The notes below the pieces were generated by a model. That model did not search any database. It was not told the origin of the DNA and saw nothing but the letters and a program-made list of their open reading frames with translations. A stretch of DNA of 21,481 bases from a virus. The stretch covers positions 1 to 21,481 of the IMG/VR virus record IMGVR_UViG_3300042547_000079, one strand, 5' to 3'. Positions 1 to 7,678 of this stretch are shown here, piece after piece. Every line of letters starts with the position of its first letter. The first letter of the stretch is position 1. The position numbers were made by a program, and so were the translations under genes.

Positions 1-341
1 TTCTGTGTGCCGGTGCGAAACTCAAAGACGCCGCCAGTTGTGTCGAAGTTGTAATCAGAAGCCTGAACGGCGGACGGGTTGGCAGCCGAGCGAAGGATTG
101 GCGTGTTGTTGAGATAGACATCCTTCAACATCGCAATGTTGTATTCCGTCGTGCCAAGCGTGTAACCACTTGCCGATGGAAACCCTTGAATCTCACCTTC
201 ACAAAGAAGGTCGATGATCCGCGCTACCTGCCGTGAATCAAGGTTGTCCTTGGTGACATTTGCACTACCGCCACCACCGCCACCACCGCCTTTGCCACCA
301 CCACCACCGCCGCCAGCACCAGCGATTAAACGCTTCGTCAT
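1..341 (-). CDS. J: Host specificity protein J-like tail tip protein, N-terminal fragment (runs off window)
   Basis: The reading frame starts with ATG at 341 and stays open to base 1, so only about 113 N-terminal residues are visible. After MTKRLIAGAG comes a glycine-rich tract (residues about 8-24), then a stretch with the motif IIDLLCEGEIQGF and the later LKDVYLNNTPIL. This resembles the N-terminus of lambda gpJ and other TipJ proteins, where the 'DLICEGPIEG ... LNSTPVL' region begins the conserved hub. gpJ forms the central tail tip and receptor-binding fibre. The start overlaps the stop of the gpI-like gene by an ATGA junction (338-341), and the order M-L-K-I-J is that of lambda. The receptor-binding C-terminus lies outside the window, so host range cannot be judged from this part. 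Confidence 0.9.
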   Translation of the reverse strand, partial: MTKRLIAGAGGGGGGGKGGGGGGGGSANVTKDNLDSRQVARIIDLLCEGEIQGFPSASGYTLGTTEYNIAMLKDVYLNNTPILRSAANPSAVQASDYNFDTTGGVFEFRTGTQ

Positions 342-949
342 GACGTGACCTCTTCAGTGTTGATGCCAGCCGAAACGACAATACTTCCAGTGAACACTTC
401 GCCGTAAATAATCGGCACAGGCACGCCCTGACGCGAGACGTTCTGAATGCCGCTGAAGCTGTACGACTTGCGCGGGTCGTTGTCGCCGTCGGTGCCCTGT
501 TGGATTGTTGGCGTAGGGGTCAGCATTTGAGCGACGCCCCCCAATATCAAGCTGGCGCCGATGCCCACGCCGATCGACACGGCCTGAGGGCCAAGCGTGA
601 ACAGGCCGCCAGCCAGCGCAGCACCAGGCGCGAACAGCAGCGAGAATGCCACCAGCGCAACACCCGCCAAGATCTGCCCAACGCCCTCGGCGCCAGCGAT
701 CACCGGGACAATCCTGATCGGCTCCTGGCTGGCGACAGGGAAGTGCAAATGCTCTGGATGATCGACCAGATCAAGCTGATTGCGGCCCACGGTGACCTTG
801 TAATCGCCCTCTGACAGCACACCGCGCAGGTCAGGGAAGTTGGCAAGCAGGAACCGGATCGCCTCGGCCGGGGTTTTCACAGCAGCCTTAAAACTGCGCT
901 GCCCTAGATGCTTTGCCAGCTTGCCGTAAACCTTGATGACGCGGAACAT
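338..949 (-). CDS. I: Lambda gpI-like tail assembly protein
   Basis: The product is 203 aa. The N-terminal half (about residues 1-85, MFRVIKVYGKLAKHLG...) has the look of the beta-grasp domain of the Lambda_tail_I family. It is followed by a long hydrophobic, Gly/Ala-rich segment (about 85-148) typical of that family, and then a C-terminal part with a GVPVPIIYGEV motif that is also common in gpI proteins. In lambda, gpI is needed to assemble the tail tip complex but is not clearly retained in the virion. The gene lies between the gpK-like gene (start codon region 1 base away at 951) and the gpJ-like gene (ATGA overlap). The hydrophobic segment could be read as transmembrane helices, but family membership makes a tail tip role more likely. 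Confidence 0.88.
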   Translation of the reverse strand: MFRVIKVYGKLAKHLGQRSFKAAVKTPAEAIRFLLANFPDLRGVLSEGDYKVTVGRNQLDLVDHPEHLHFPVASQEPIRIVPVIAGAEGVGQILAGVALVAFSLLFAPGAALAGGLFTLGPQAVSIGVGIGASLILGGVAQMLTPTPTIQQGTDGDNDPRKSYSFSGIQNVSRQGVPVPIIYGEVFTGSIVVSAGINTEEVTS

Positions 950-950
950 C

Positions 951-1661
951 TCAACACCTGCTCCTGTGCCTGACGATCAAGCCTGTGCTCTTCTGATAGT
1001 AGCCACCCCAGATGTCACGGCTACTGAGCCGCCCACGCAAATGATGCAGGATGCGCTGCTCTCCCACATACACGGCCACATGGTTCAAGCCGGGCGACCC
1101 ATCAAGCTGCATCAGGATCGCGTCGCCATACTCAGGCTCATTGATGCCATGGTCTTCAAAGCCTGCCTCAGCGAAGCACCGCTCAAACATCGGGGCATTA
1201 TGAAACTCAAGCAGTGACGCAGGTCGCTCCCAATCCGGCAGGTCGAGCGTCATCTCCTCTTTGTACCAGTCCCGCACCAGCGTCCAGCAGTCGCTCACGC
1301 CCCACACCCATTCCCGCCCGATCAGCGGCGCCTGGTAACCCTCTGGCTCGATCTTGCACCACATCTCAGTGCCAGGGTTGCAGATGTGCCAGACCAGTCC
1401 AGACTTTTCGCAGGCCATGCGGTCGGCTTGGCTTGGCTGCGCAGGTGTCTGCGGGTGGCTGTGGAACACGGCGATCACCTCGCCAGCGTCCTCTGCAGCG
1501 GCGTAATCGTCAGGGTCAAGGATGAAGAAGTCTTTAGCGGGTGCCAGGTTCTTGCATGGCCAATACTGCTCGCGGCCTTTGATGACGACGACCAACCCGC
1601 ACGCCTCGCGTGGTGCATCCTTGAGCGCATGTTCCAGCGCGTAGTGCTTCCAGTGTGTCAT
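951..1661 (-). CDS. K: Lambda gpK-like tail tip protein with JAMM and NlpC/P60 domains
   Basis: The product is 236 aa with two peptidase-like domains. Residues about 1-110 form a JAB1/MPN (JAMM) domain: Glu19 in EACG and the metal-binding pattern H67-S-H69 ... S77-x-x-D80 are all present. Residues about 112-236 form an NlpC/P60 cysteine peptidase domain with Cys125 in VSDCWTLV and His194 in LNHVAVYVG; His206 or His207 could be the third polar residue. This architecture is that of lambda gpK, a tail tip component thought to help open peptidoglycan or process tail proteins. The gene overlaps the gpL-like gene by ATGA at 1658-1661. All catalytic residues look intact. Confidence 0.93.
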   Translation of the reverse strand: MTHWKHYALEHALKDAPREACGLVVVIKGREQYWPCKNLAPAKDFFILDPDDYAAAEDAGEVIAVFHSHPQTPAQPSQADRMACEKSGLVWHICNPGTEMWCKIEPEGYQAPLIGREWVWGVSDCWTLVRDWYKEEMTLDLPDWERPASLLEFHNAPMFERCFAEAGFEDHGINEPEYGDAILMQLDGSPGLNHVAVYVGEQRILHHLRGRLSSRDIWGGYYQKSTGLIVRHRSRC

Positions 1662-3202
1662 CCGTAGAAGGTACCAGCGCTTGGGAATGATCCAAAGGGT
1701 AAGTCGTTGAACTCACCAAAGCGTTTCCTGCATGAGCTGATCCGCTTGCCGCATACATCACGCAACGGGTCAACGGTGCCGGTCTGCACCAGAGGCTCAA
1801 CAGCGCTGGCGTAACTGGATGTCCAGAGCGGGGTGTTGGCGCCTGTGTACACAATGAGCTGACCGGTCGTCGTGATGCTTAGCCGGTTGTTGCTGTTGCC
1901 GCTGACGCCTGTGATCTCATACTGCGGGCCTGCCTCCGTCAATGTGCCCAGAGTTGGGTGATTATTTCTGAATGGGTTGCCGCTGCTCAGGGTCTTGGGC
2001 AGGTTGACCACCTCGCCCTGGTAATAGCTACCTGTTGAGCTGCTGATCGACTGGCTGCTGATGATATTCCATGCAAACGACTCGCCTGTGTAATGGTCAA
2101 CAGGCAGCGCAGCAGATGTGAAGGTGAACTGAACCGTGATTGTGCGACCGCTGACCGTGAACGTTTCTGTCTGCGTGTTGGTCAGTCCTGCGCTAGCAGG
2201 CGATGATCCGACGCACTCCCAACCAAAGCCACCAGAGCGGCCGGTCTGACCATCGGTTGGATACCAGCCAAGGAATGCCAAACCCGTTGGTGAAGCGGTG
2301 CCTACCGTGTTGCTGGCCCAGATCGCGCTGCTGCCGTTGTAGATGACAAGGTTGCCATCGGCCTGCATTGTGATCCGCCAAGTGCCGTCACCACGGTTCG
2401 TTCCAGTTTGCCAGACAGGCACGTTCGCCTTGTTGTAGACCACGAAGTTGCCATCGGCCTGCATGAGTGCCCGATACCAGCCGTTCGACGAAACGATTGC
2501 GTCGCCTTCATTCAGTGTCTCGTTGACGTTGAGCTGAGCGCCAAATGCGGTTGAGTTGAAATTGGTTGCAGGCGTGGCCCCTAAGGCGTTGTCGTACTCA
2601 TCAAAGTAGTTGGTGCCTGTGTAGCCGCATTCAGCGCTGCGATATTTCCATTGGCAAATGTTTGCGATCACCTGCCGTTTTGGTGCACGCACGCCAGCAA
2701 GGTCGAACACAGCCGCCAGCTCAAACTCAACAACATCCCTGTTCTCGACTGACTTGCGGTCGATGTAATAGATCTCGCGTGGCATCTCCTCGTCAGCCGG
2801 TACGCCATAGGGGTTGACGCCGCCAGTGAAGTTAACAGGGTCAAGAAACCTGCTCAGCGTGCGGATCCTGATCACCTTCGCGCCTGTCAGGTCATTGCCA
2901 ATCGTGAACTCGTTGACGCTCAGCAGCAGCGCTGAGATATTGCCGAGAAGGTTTGAGACGCGCACCTTCGGCCGTGGGAGCTGACCAGTGCCGTTATACT
3001 CAAAGCCCTCGACCTCGATCGGCAGTGCTTGGTATGGCTTGCCTTTCCAGATGATGTTTCCTGTTGGTGTAGCTTGATTGGCACCAGGGTGGAAGTAAAC
3101 GATCTCAGTCGTGCCGTGCAGCGAAGCGTCAAGATGCAACTCGAACAGCTCGATAATCGCGTAAGGGTTGGAGCTGAGCAGCTCCTGAAACATCTCGCTC
3201 AT
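1658..3202 (-). CDS. L: Lambda gpL-like minor tail protein carrying a bulb-lectin-like insertion
   Basis: The product is 514 aa, about twice the usual size of gpL (about 230 aa). Residues 1-200 match the gpL N-terminal region (LPRPKVRVSNL; DREIYYIDRK-like region around 142-150). The family has four conserved cysteines reported to hold an Fe-S cluster. Here C183 and C192 lie before a long insertion, and C484 and C491 (VCGKRISSCRKRFG) come after it. The insertion (about 205-478) contains two clear bulb-type mannose-lectin repeats, MQADGNFVVYN (247-257) and MQADGNLVIYN (279-289), each followed by a PVW or AIW strand, and a weaker third copy (LSITTTGQLIVYTG, 441-454). Between them (about 310-430) is a beta-rich stretch with a single extra cysteine, C330. 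Sugar binding at the tail tip is inference. Confidence 0.92.
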   Translation of the reverse strand: MSEMFQELLSSNPYAIIELFELHLDASLHGTTEIVYFHPGANQATPTGNIIWKGKPYQALPIEVEGFEYNGTGQLPRPKVRVSNLLGNISALLLSVNEFTIGNDLTGAKVIRIRTLSRFLDPVNFTGGVNPYGVPADEEMPREIYYIDRKSVENRDVVEFELAAVFDLAGVRAPKRQVIANICQWKYRSAECGYTGTNYFDEYDNALGATPATNFNSTAFGAQLNVNETLNEGDAIVSSNGWYRALMQADGNFVVYNKANVPVWQTGTNRGDGTWRITMQADGNLVIYNGSSAIWASNTVGTASPTGLAFLGWYPTDGQTGRSGGFGWECVGSSPASAGLTNTQTETFTVSGRTITVQFTFTSAALPVDHYTGESFAWNIISSQSISSSTGSYYQGEVVNLPKTLSSGNPFRNNHPTLGTLTEAGPQYEITGVSGNSNNRLSITTTGQLIVYTGANTPLWTSSYASAVEPLVQTGTVDPLRDVCGKRISSCRKRFGEFNDLPFGSFPSAGTFYG

Positions 3203-3540
3203 GGTTCAAACACCTGCACAAAGGTCGCGGTGATTGTCGCCCGGTTCAGATATGGAATGGTCTTGCTCCACTGCTGGCATATCCACTTGTAAGCGGTGGC
3301 CGAATCAGGTGGCGTCCAGTCGAATGCCTCTGCGCCAGCGCGCGATTCTAGGAATGTCTCAATCGTGTCTGCATTGGCCTCGGTAATGTTCTGCCATGTG
3401 AGGTCCCATTGCTTCGGGTCTTGGTTCAAGCCATACCGCAGCCGTTGGCTATAGCCATCACCAAACTGCACATTCCGCACCTTGGGTTGGCTGGTCTTTT
3501 GCGCGCCATACGACGGCGTGATCGCTGGAAAGGTAGCCAT
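3199..3540 (-). CDS. M: Lambda gpM-like minor tail protein
   Basis: The product is 113 aa, close to the usual length of the phage minor tail protein (gpM) family. It contains the family's FGDGYSQR motif (residues about 27-34), followed by WDLTWQNIT, and ends in a beta-strand-rich C-terminus. In lambda, gpM joins the tail tip below the tape measure. The stop overlaps the gpL-like start by ATGA (3199-3202), and its start overlaps the tape measure stop by one base (TAATG at 3538-3542). Position and sequence agree. Confidence 0.92.
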   Translation of the reverse strand: MATFPAITPSYGAQKTSQPKVRNVQFGDGYSQRLRYGLNQDPKQWDLTWQNITEANADTIETFLESRAGAEAFDWTPPDSATAYKWICQQWSKTIPYLNRATITATFVQVFEP

Positions 3541-5876
3541 TAGGCGAGTATCCCTCCTGGGCGCTTCTGTTTGATCAATTCTGCCTGCACAGCAGCAGCA
3601 ACAGCACGGCCAAGCTGTCCGCCCTGCCCTTGATCGCCTTGCACTTTACTGCCAGTTGCATCGACATTGACCACCACGTTCACACCACCGCCAAAGCTGC
3701 CAGTCGGTGCAATGCCGCCACTACGCCCTGGCATGAACAGCTCAGGGCCACGCTCGCCAACCACATACGGCTGCCCGGCACGGACGCTGCCACCCTTGGC
3801 GCGGAAGCCAAGGCCAATGGTGCTAAAAGGCGTTGACGTAAAATTACCCGACAGCATTGATGTGCTCAGCGCACTGCCGCTAACGCCTGAATACGAAAGC
3901 CCGCCAGCCTTAGGACCAAACAAGTTGCCGATAGCACTAATGGCTTTATTAATGATATAAATCTGAATCAATTGCTGTGCAATATCAACCAACACTCCTG
4001 ATGCTATGCGTCGCAAGCTAGCGCCAAAGCTCTCGCTGCCTTGAATCAGCGCATCGAACGCTGATGTCATGCCTTGACCGATGGTGACAGCAACGCCATC
4101 GGCCAACTCCTTGTGCTGCCTTTGCCCATCGGTTAGTTCAGCCTGCAAATTGACTTGCCTTTCAAGTGCAGCAATCTGGTTGACGGCACTTTCTTGCTGC
4201 AGTTCATTTAGCTCGCGCTGGACTTCGCGCTGATTGGCTACCAACGCCGTGTTGCCTTCATAAATAATGGCTTCTTGCGCCCTGATGTCTTTCTCCTTGG
4301 CCAACTCCTGCGCGTAGCGGTATTGAATGTCGAGCGCCTTTTGTTGGCCTTGTAAGCGCGCAACAAGTTGCTTGTCACCAGCCATCTCTGCAGCGGCAAT
4401 CTTGTCTTGCAACGTAGACCTGAGCTGCAATATCTGCCCCTCGGCTAGCCGATCCCGGATGACCTGACCGACGCGGGCCTGCTCCTTGGCGGCAGCCTCA
4501 GCCGCGCGCTCTGCTTCACGGGCGGCTTTATTGGCAGTGCCTTTGCCCTTTTTTGTATCTCTGCCGCCAAAATCACGCCCTTGCATCGAAAGACGAATTG
4601 GCACCTCCGGCCCAGCCGGTGCGTCGTACCCCTTGGCGCCTCTTTTGCGCGCGCCGATATTGGCGACGCCGCCAAGGATTGAAGCGCCACCAAGGGTCAT
4701 CACATCAAGCAACATAGCCAATCCTTTATTGCGTCCCATTTCATTGAATCTTCCAATTAACCCTCCAAGTCCGCTGTCGATGTTCGACACGCCAAGGCTT
4801 ACGCCACCCATAGCGCCAGCTAAAACTTCAAAACCAGATTTCAGGTCACCAACAAATCGTGTCGCCTCTTTAAGTGCTGCTGTTATCTGCTTGATGCTTC
4901 CTGTAACAATAGGAGCCACACTGCTAGCCACTTCAATCTTAAAATCTTCGAAAGCATTTTGCAAATCAACAATTCTCTGCTGCGGAGTGTCCAGCGACTC
5001 TGCTAATTTTTGCGCTCCTTCCGTTCGCACGCGGTCGAGCGCTCTGACAATAACATCAGCCGTAATCTTGCCTTCAGAGCCAAACTTTTTGATGCTGCCA
5101 ACATTTATGTCAAGCTCTTTTGCGATTGCCTGCGCAATCGTTGGCATCTGTTCAAGAACAGATCTAAGTTCATCGCCTTGTAGCGTGCCACTGCCTAAGC
5201 CTTGCGACAGTTGCAAGAATGCAGCAGAAGCTGCATCGGCACTAACTCCGCTTAGTTTGACGGCAGTGTTAAAACCTTCGTAAATTGCGTTGATTTCATT
5301 CAGTTGGAAACCAACAGGTCTCAATCTTGTATAAATATCTGCAACTGCATTGGCTGCTTGAGTCTGCGAAAGTCCAAACGTATCGGCTGCATTCTGAGCA
5401 GACTGCAAGACTAGGCGGTAATCGTCAAAGCCTTGGCTAACTAATTTGATGCGGCTTTGTGCTGCATTAGCAGCATTGGCTGCATCAAGAAATGATGTTG
5501 CAATGCGTTGCGCGTTGAATGCCGCTGCACCAATGGCGAGGCCTGCCAGGGCACTAGCGGCTTCGTTGGTTGCGCGGTTTGCGCCTTGCAACCTAGCTTC
5601 ATATTCTGCAATCTGCTTGCCAGCTTTTTGATATAGTGCACCACCAATCTGAACTTTGCTCTGGACTTCTCGCAATGCAGCGATCTGCTGACGGATTGCT
5701 GCTTCTGTATTGGCTACTTTTGCGCCGAAAACAGATTGAACCTGTCCGGCAGTTGCAAAAGCAGACTTTAATTTTTGAGTCGCAGTCTCGGCTTGAGCAG
5801 ATGCCCGCATGGCATCCCGCAGCGCATTAACCGCCTGCCGCGCATCAACCCTTAACTCAACGTTCGAGACTGCCAT
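3540..5876 (-). CDS. H: Tape measure protein (lambda gpH-like)
   Basis: The product is 778 aa. Residues about 1-120 are helical and Ala/Gln rich. About 130-340 match the conserved tape measure domain (FGLSQTQAANAVADIYTRLRP, ALGSG/LGSGTLQGDEL, PTIAQAIAKEL, GKITADVIVRAL). About 450-600 is a long charged helical or coiled-coil segment rich in Glu, Ala, Arg and Gln. A hydrophobic stretch near 640-670 could cross the host membrane during DNA delivery. The C-terminus has the GERGPELFMPGRSGG signature common in gpH-like proteins. It sets tail length; using the usual rule of about 1.5 angstrom per residue, a tail near 115-120 nm is expected. It follows the G-T chaperone by 9 bases. The N-terminal half of the gene is visibly richer in A+T than its neighbours. 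Confidence 0.95.
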   Translation of the reverse strand: MAVSNVELRVDARQAVNALRDAMRASAQAETATQKLKSAFATAGQVQSVFGAKVANTEAAIRQQIAALREVQSKVQIGGALYQKAGKQIAEYEARLQGANRATNEAASALAGLAIGAAAFNAQRIATSFLDAANAANAAQSRIKLVSQGFDDYRLVLQSAQNAADTFGLSQTQAANAVADIYTRLRPVGFQLNEINAIYEGFNTAVKLSGVSADAASAAFLQLSQGLGSGTLQGDELRSVLEQMPTIAQAIAKELDINVGSIKKFGSEGKITADVIVRALDRVRTEGAQKLAESLDTPQQRIVDLQNAFEDFKIEVASSVAPIVTGSIKQITAALKEATRFVGDLKSGFEVLAGAMGGVSLGVSNIDSGLGGLIGRFNEMGRNKGLAMLLDVMTLGGASILGGVANIGARKRGAKGYDAPAGPEVPIRLSMQGRDFGGRDTKKGKGTANKAAREAERAAEAAAKEQARVGQVIRDRLAEGQILQLRSTLQDKIAAAEMAGDKQLVARLQGQQKALDIQYRYAQELAKEKDIRAQEAIIYEGNTALVANQREVQRELNELQQESAVNQIAALERQVNLQAELTDGQRQHKELADGVAVTIGQGMTSAFDALIQGSESFGASLRRIASGVLVDIAQQLIQIYIINKAISAIGNLFGPKAGGLSYSGVSGSALSTSMLSGNFTSTPFSTIGLGFRAKGGSVRAGQPYVVGERGPELFMPGRSGGIAPTGSFGGGVNVVVNVDATGSKVQGDQGQGGQLGRAVAAAVQAELIKQKRPGGILA

Positions 5877-5885
5877 GGCGTCAGT

Positions 5886-6412
5886 TTACCTACGACGAGC
5901 CTTGTCCATCGCTTCTTTCTCGCGTTCGCCTTTGATTTCGTAAAACGCCGCAAAATGGACGAACTCAGCATCGGTCAGCTCAGTCCGCAACCGGCTGACC
6001 GTCATGCCAAGCTCAGTAGCCAGGAAGAACTCAAAAAAGAGCCAACTGTCCTGGCCTAGCCTTTTTTTGCTTCCTCAAGGCCAGCATCACCGCCAAGGCC
6101 AAACAAGAATAGCTCCAGTTCGTTCAGCACGCGCTCGGGCAGCTCGCGTTGCAGTTTGGCCGCATCAGCCGCTGCAAATGCCTTGCTGCCGTCTTCTAGC
6201 TCAGCAATCTGGCACAGCATATAGGTGCTGATTTCCAGCGCCTCATCGGACCCTGCCATCGTGGTGGCAAGTTTGCGATCGGCGCGGGTGATCGGCTTAA
6301 AGTAAAGGTCCAGCACCGTATCGCCAGCATCGTTCTTGATGCTGAACTTACGGCGCTGGTTCAGGTCAAATGCACCGGCGAGCAAGTCAACCGGGCGTTG
6401 CGTGGCGGGCAT
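5886..6412 (-). CDS. GT: Tail assembly chaperone, long frameshifted form (lambda gpGT-like)
   Basis: A -1 ribosomal frameshift at the A7 run (6068-6062) would fuse residues 1-117 of the short form to 58 residues in the -1 frame, ending at TAA 5886-5888, for a total of about 175 aa. The extension reads RLGQDSWLFFEFFLATELGM, then TVSRLRTELTDAEFVHFAAF, ending in KARRR. Its 'LGMTVSRLRTEL-xxAEFVHFAAFY' pattern matches what the T parts of G-T proteins usually look like. It fills the otherwise empty 180 bases between the short form's stop and the tape measure start. In lambda, the T domain recruits the tail tube protein to the gpG-coated tape measure. An independent start inside the extension (ATG near 6003) is possible but has no clear ribosome binding site. 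Confidence 0.85.
6056..6412 (-). CDS. G: Tail assembly chaperone, short form (lambda gpG-like)
   Basis: The product is 118 aa and ends in EEAKKG at a TAG codon at 6056. The protein is acidic and largely helical, with a folded N-terminal part (RKFSIKNDAGDTVLDLYFKP) typical of tail assembly chaperones that coat the tape measure before tube polymerisation. It starts with ATG at 6412, overlapping the stop of the upstream tail tube gene by one base (TAATG). The stop follows a run of seven A residues on the coding strand, where a -1 shift gives the long form described separately. Position between the tail tube and tape measure genes is diagnostic. Confidence 0.88.
   Translation of the reverse strand: MPATQRPVDLLAGAFDLNQRRKFSIKNDAGDTVLDLYFKPITRADRKLATTMAGSDEALEISTYMLCQIAELEDGSKAFAAADAAKLQRELPERVLNELELFLFGLGGDAGLEEAKKG
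6062..6068 (-). promoter_or_regulatory. -1 programmed frameshift slippery site (A AAA AAA)
   Basis: On the coding strand the zero frame reads GCA AAA AAA GGC TAG, which contains the heptamer A AAA AAA in the frame needed for -1 slippage. The stop codon of the short chaperone form follows six bases after the heptamer. Continuing in -1 gives the T-like extension. Confidence 0.83.
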
Positions 6413-6831
6413 TAGATGCTGAGGGTGAGAGTTCCGCTGGAGACGAAGTTAATCGTAACGATCTCAAGCTCGCCAACAGTAGCGGAATATTCAGAGCTTG
6501 TCACCACGATGGTGCCGGTGATCTTTTTGCCGCCGGTCTCATCCAGATACAACTCAACCGCTGCGTCGGCCTCGTCGGTGGTCTGGTTGGCATCCTTGAT
6601 AAGGTCCAGCTTGTCGCCAGCGCCTGGGGCGTCGTACATCACCTCGATGGTGCCCGATCCGCTGATCAGGCCACCCACGTTGGCACGGTAAGTGGCGCCC
6701 TGGGAGGTCACGTCCAGTGACTCCTTCTCAACGGTCATGCTCCAAGACCGCACTGCAGCGATCTCGGACAGGCCGCCACTGCCAGCCTTGTCAAAAAAGA
6801 CCGTGCCTTGTTGCCCGCGATAAAAAGCCAT
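6412..6831 (-). CDS. Major tail tube protein, copy 2 (promoter-distal)
   Basis: The product is 139 aa and begins MAFYRGQQGTVFF. By hand alignment it is about 60% identical to the product of the gene just upstream, with the longest identical block GATYRANVGGLISGSGT and a conserved EYSATVGE region near the C-terminus. This family of about 140-residue, beta-rich proteins forms the tail tube in many siphoviruses; a placement directly before the tail chaperones supports this. No Ig-like C-terminal domain is present. Start ATG at 6831 is separated from the upstream copy's stop by two bases. Which copy forms most of the tube, or whether both do, cannot be told from sequence. Confidence 0.85.
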   Translation of the reverse strand: MAFYRGQQGTVFFDKAGSGGLSEIAAVRSWSMTVEKESLDVTSQGATYRANVGGLISGSGTIEVMYDAPGAGDKLDLIKDANQTTDEADAAVELYLDETGGKKITGTIVVTSSEYSATVGELEIVTINFVSSGTLTLSI

Positions 6832-6833
6832 GA

Positions 6834-7250
6834 TCAGATGTCCAGGGTGATGGCGCCGTTGGTGACGAAGTTCATGGTAATGACTTCGATTTCACCCACG
6901 GTAGCCGAGTATTCAGCAGAGGTGATCACGCCATCAAAGCTGATCTTCTTGGTGCCGGTGGTGTCCAGGAACAGTTCAAACAACGCAAGCCCCTCATCGC
7001 TTGCGGTGTTGACGTGCTCAATGAACACGTTGGTCTCGTCGCTGCTACTGGCGGTATACAGCACTTCAACAGTGCCGCTACCGCTAATCAGTCCGCCGAC
7101 ATTGGCGCGATAGGTGGCGCCCAGTGCAGTGGTGTCAAGCGATTCCTTTTCAACGGTCAGCGACCACGACCGGGTGCTGGTGATTGTTGCAGCGGTTGAA
7201 CCAGCATCGTCGAACTTGACGCTGCCTTGCTGCCCTCGGTAAAAAGCCAT
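6834..7250 (-). CDS. Major tail tube protein, copy 1 (promoter-proximal)
   Basis: The product is 138 aa (MAFYRGQQGSVKFDDAG...), a tandem paralogue of the next gene. Differences cluster in residues about 18-28 and 66-95, which likely are loops, while the tube-forming strands (RSWS-x-TVEKESLD, GATYRANVGG) are conserved. It follows the tail terminator gene with only two bases between stop and start. Two tube-like genes in tandem may make a mixed tube, a specialised ring near the tip or neck, or act as alternative tube proteins; these are inferences. Confidence 0.85.
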   Translation of the reverse strand: MAFYRGQQGSVKFDDAGSTAATITSTRSWSLTVEKESLDTTALGATYRANVGGLISGSGTVEVLYTASSSDETNVFIEHVNTASDEGLALFELFLDTTGTKKISFDGVITSAEYSATVGEIEVITMNFVTNGAITLDI

Positions 7251-7252
7251 GG

Positions 7253-7678
7253 CTAGAGATCCTCGAAGGTTTCAAAGGTCAATCTGACCTGTGTTTGGAA
7301 GAAACCCTCCGGTGCTGGCGCAGCCACTACCTCGGGTCCGATCGGCGGGTCAAAATGAACGCCGCTGACTATGGCTCTATTGTAAAGGTCCCGGATGCGT
7401 TTTCCAATCGTCAAGTTAGCGCCAGGTCCGACGCCTTTAGGTGTGAAGATATTGATTGCCACCACACCGATCACGCTGTTGCTGCTGCCGGTTGTGCCGC
7501 CCATGGTCAGGTAATCATTAGCGCCAAAGCTGACCAGGCACTGCACCCATGAGCTATTGGGCGTCGGTACATAAGGCTGGTTATGGAACACCACAGGGAT
7601 TGCGGGCACTAACGCCAGTTCGGTGGCAAGCCGGGCCTCGATGGTGGCGCGGATGGTGTTGAGGTTCGCAGCAGCCAT
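7253..7678 (-). CDS. Tail terminator-like protein (lambda gpU role, DUF4128-like)
   Basis: The product is 141 aa. It starts with a helix (NLNTIRATIEARLATELALV), then has an alpha/beta pattern with VVFHNQPYVPTPNSSWVQCLV, a central GVVAINIFTPKGVGPG strand and a helix (IGKRIRDLYNRAIV), ending in QTQVRLTFETF. This order matches tail terminator proteins, which cap the tube after it reaches the tape measure length and bind the head connector. The gene lies between the gpZ-like neck gene (TGATG overlap at 7676-7680) and the tail tube genes, as expected. The assignment to the DUF4128 family is from memory of its usual pattern. Confidence 0.82.
   Translation of the reverse strand: MAAANLNTIRATIEARLATELALVPAIPVVFHNQPYVPTPNSSWVQCLVSFGANDYLTMGGTTGSSNSVIGVVAINIFTPKGVGPGANLTIGKRIRDLYNRAIVSGVHFDPPIGPEVVAAPAPEGFFQTQVRLTFETFEDL

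Noticed and set aside
2193-2511. Separate small genes inside the gpL-like lectin region
   Set aside because: These frames are shadows of repeated lectin codons; the long gpL frame is unbroken.
4486-5283. A 265-codon plus-strand frame across the tape measure gene
   Set aside because: Its product is a Pro/Ser/Leu-rich shadow of the tape measure coding strand, with no start signal and no domain.
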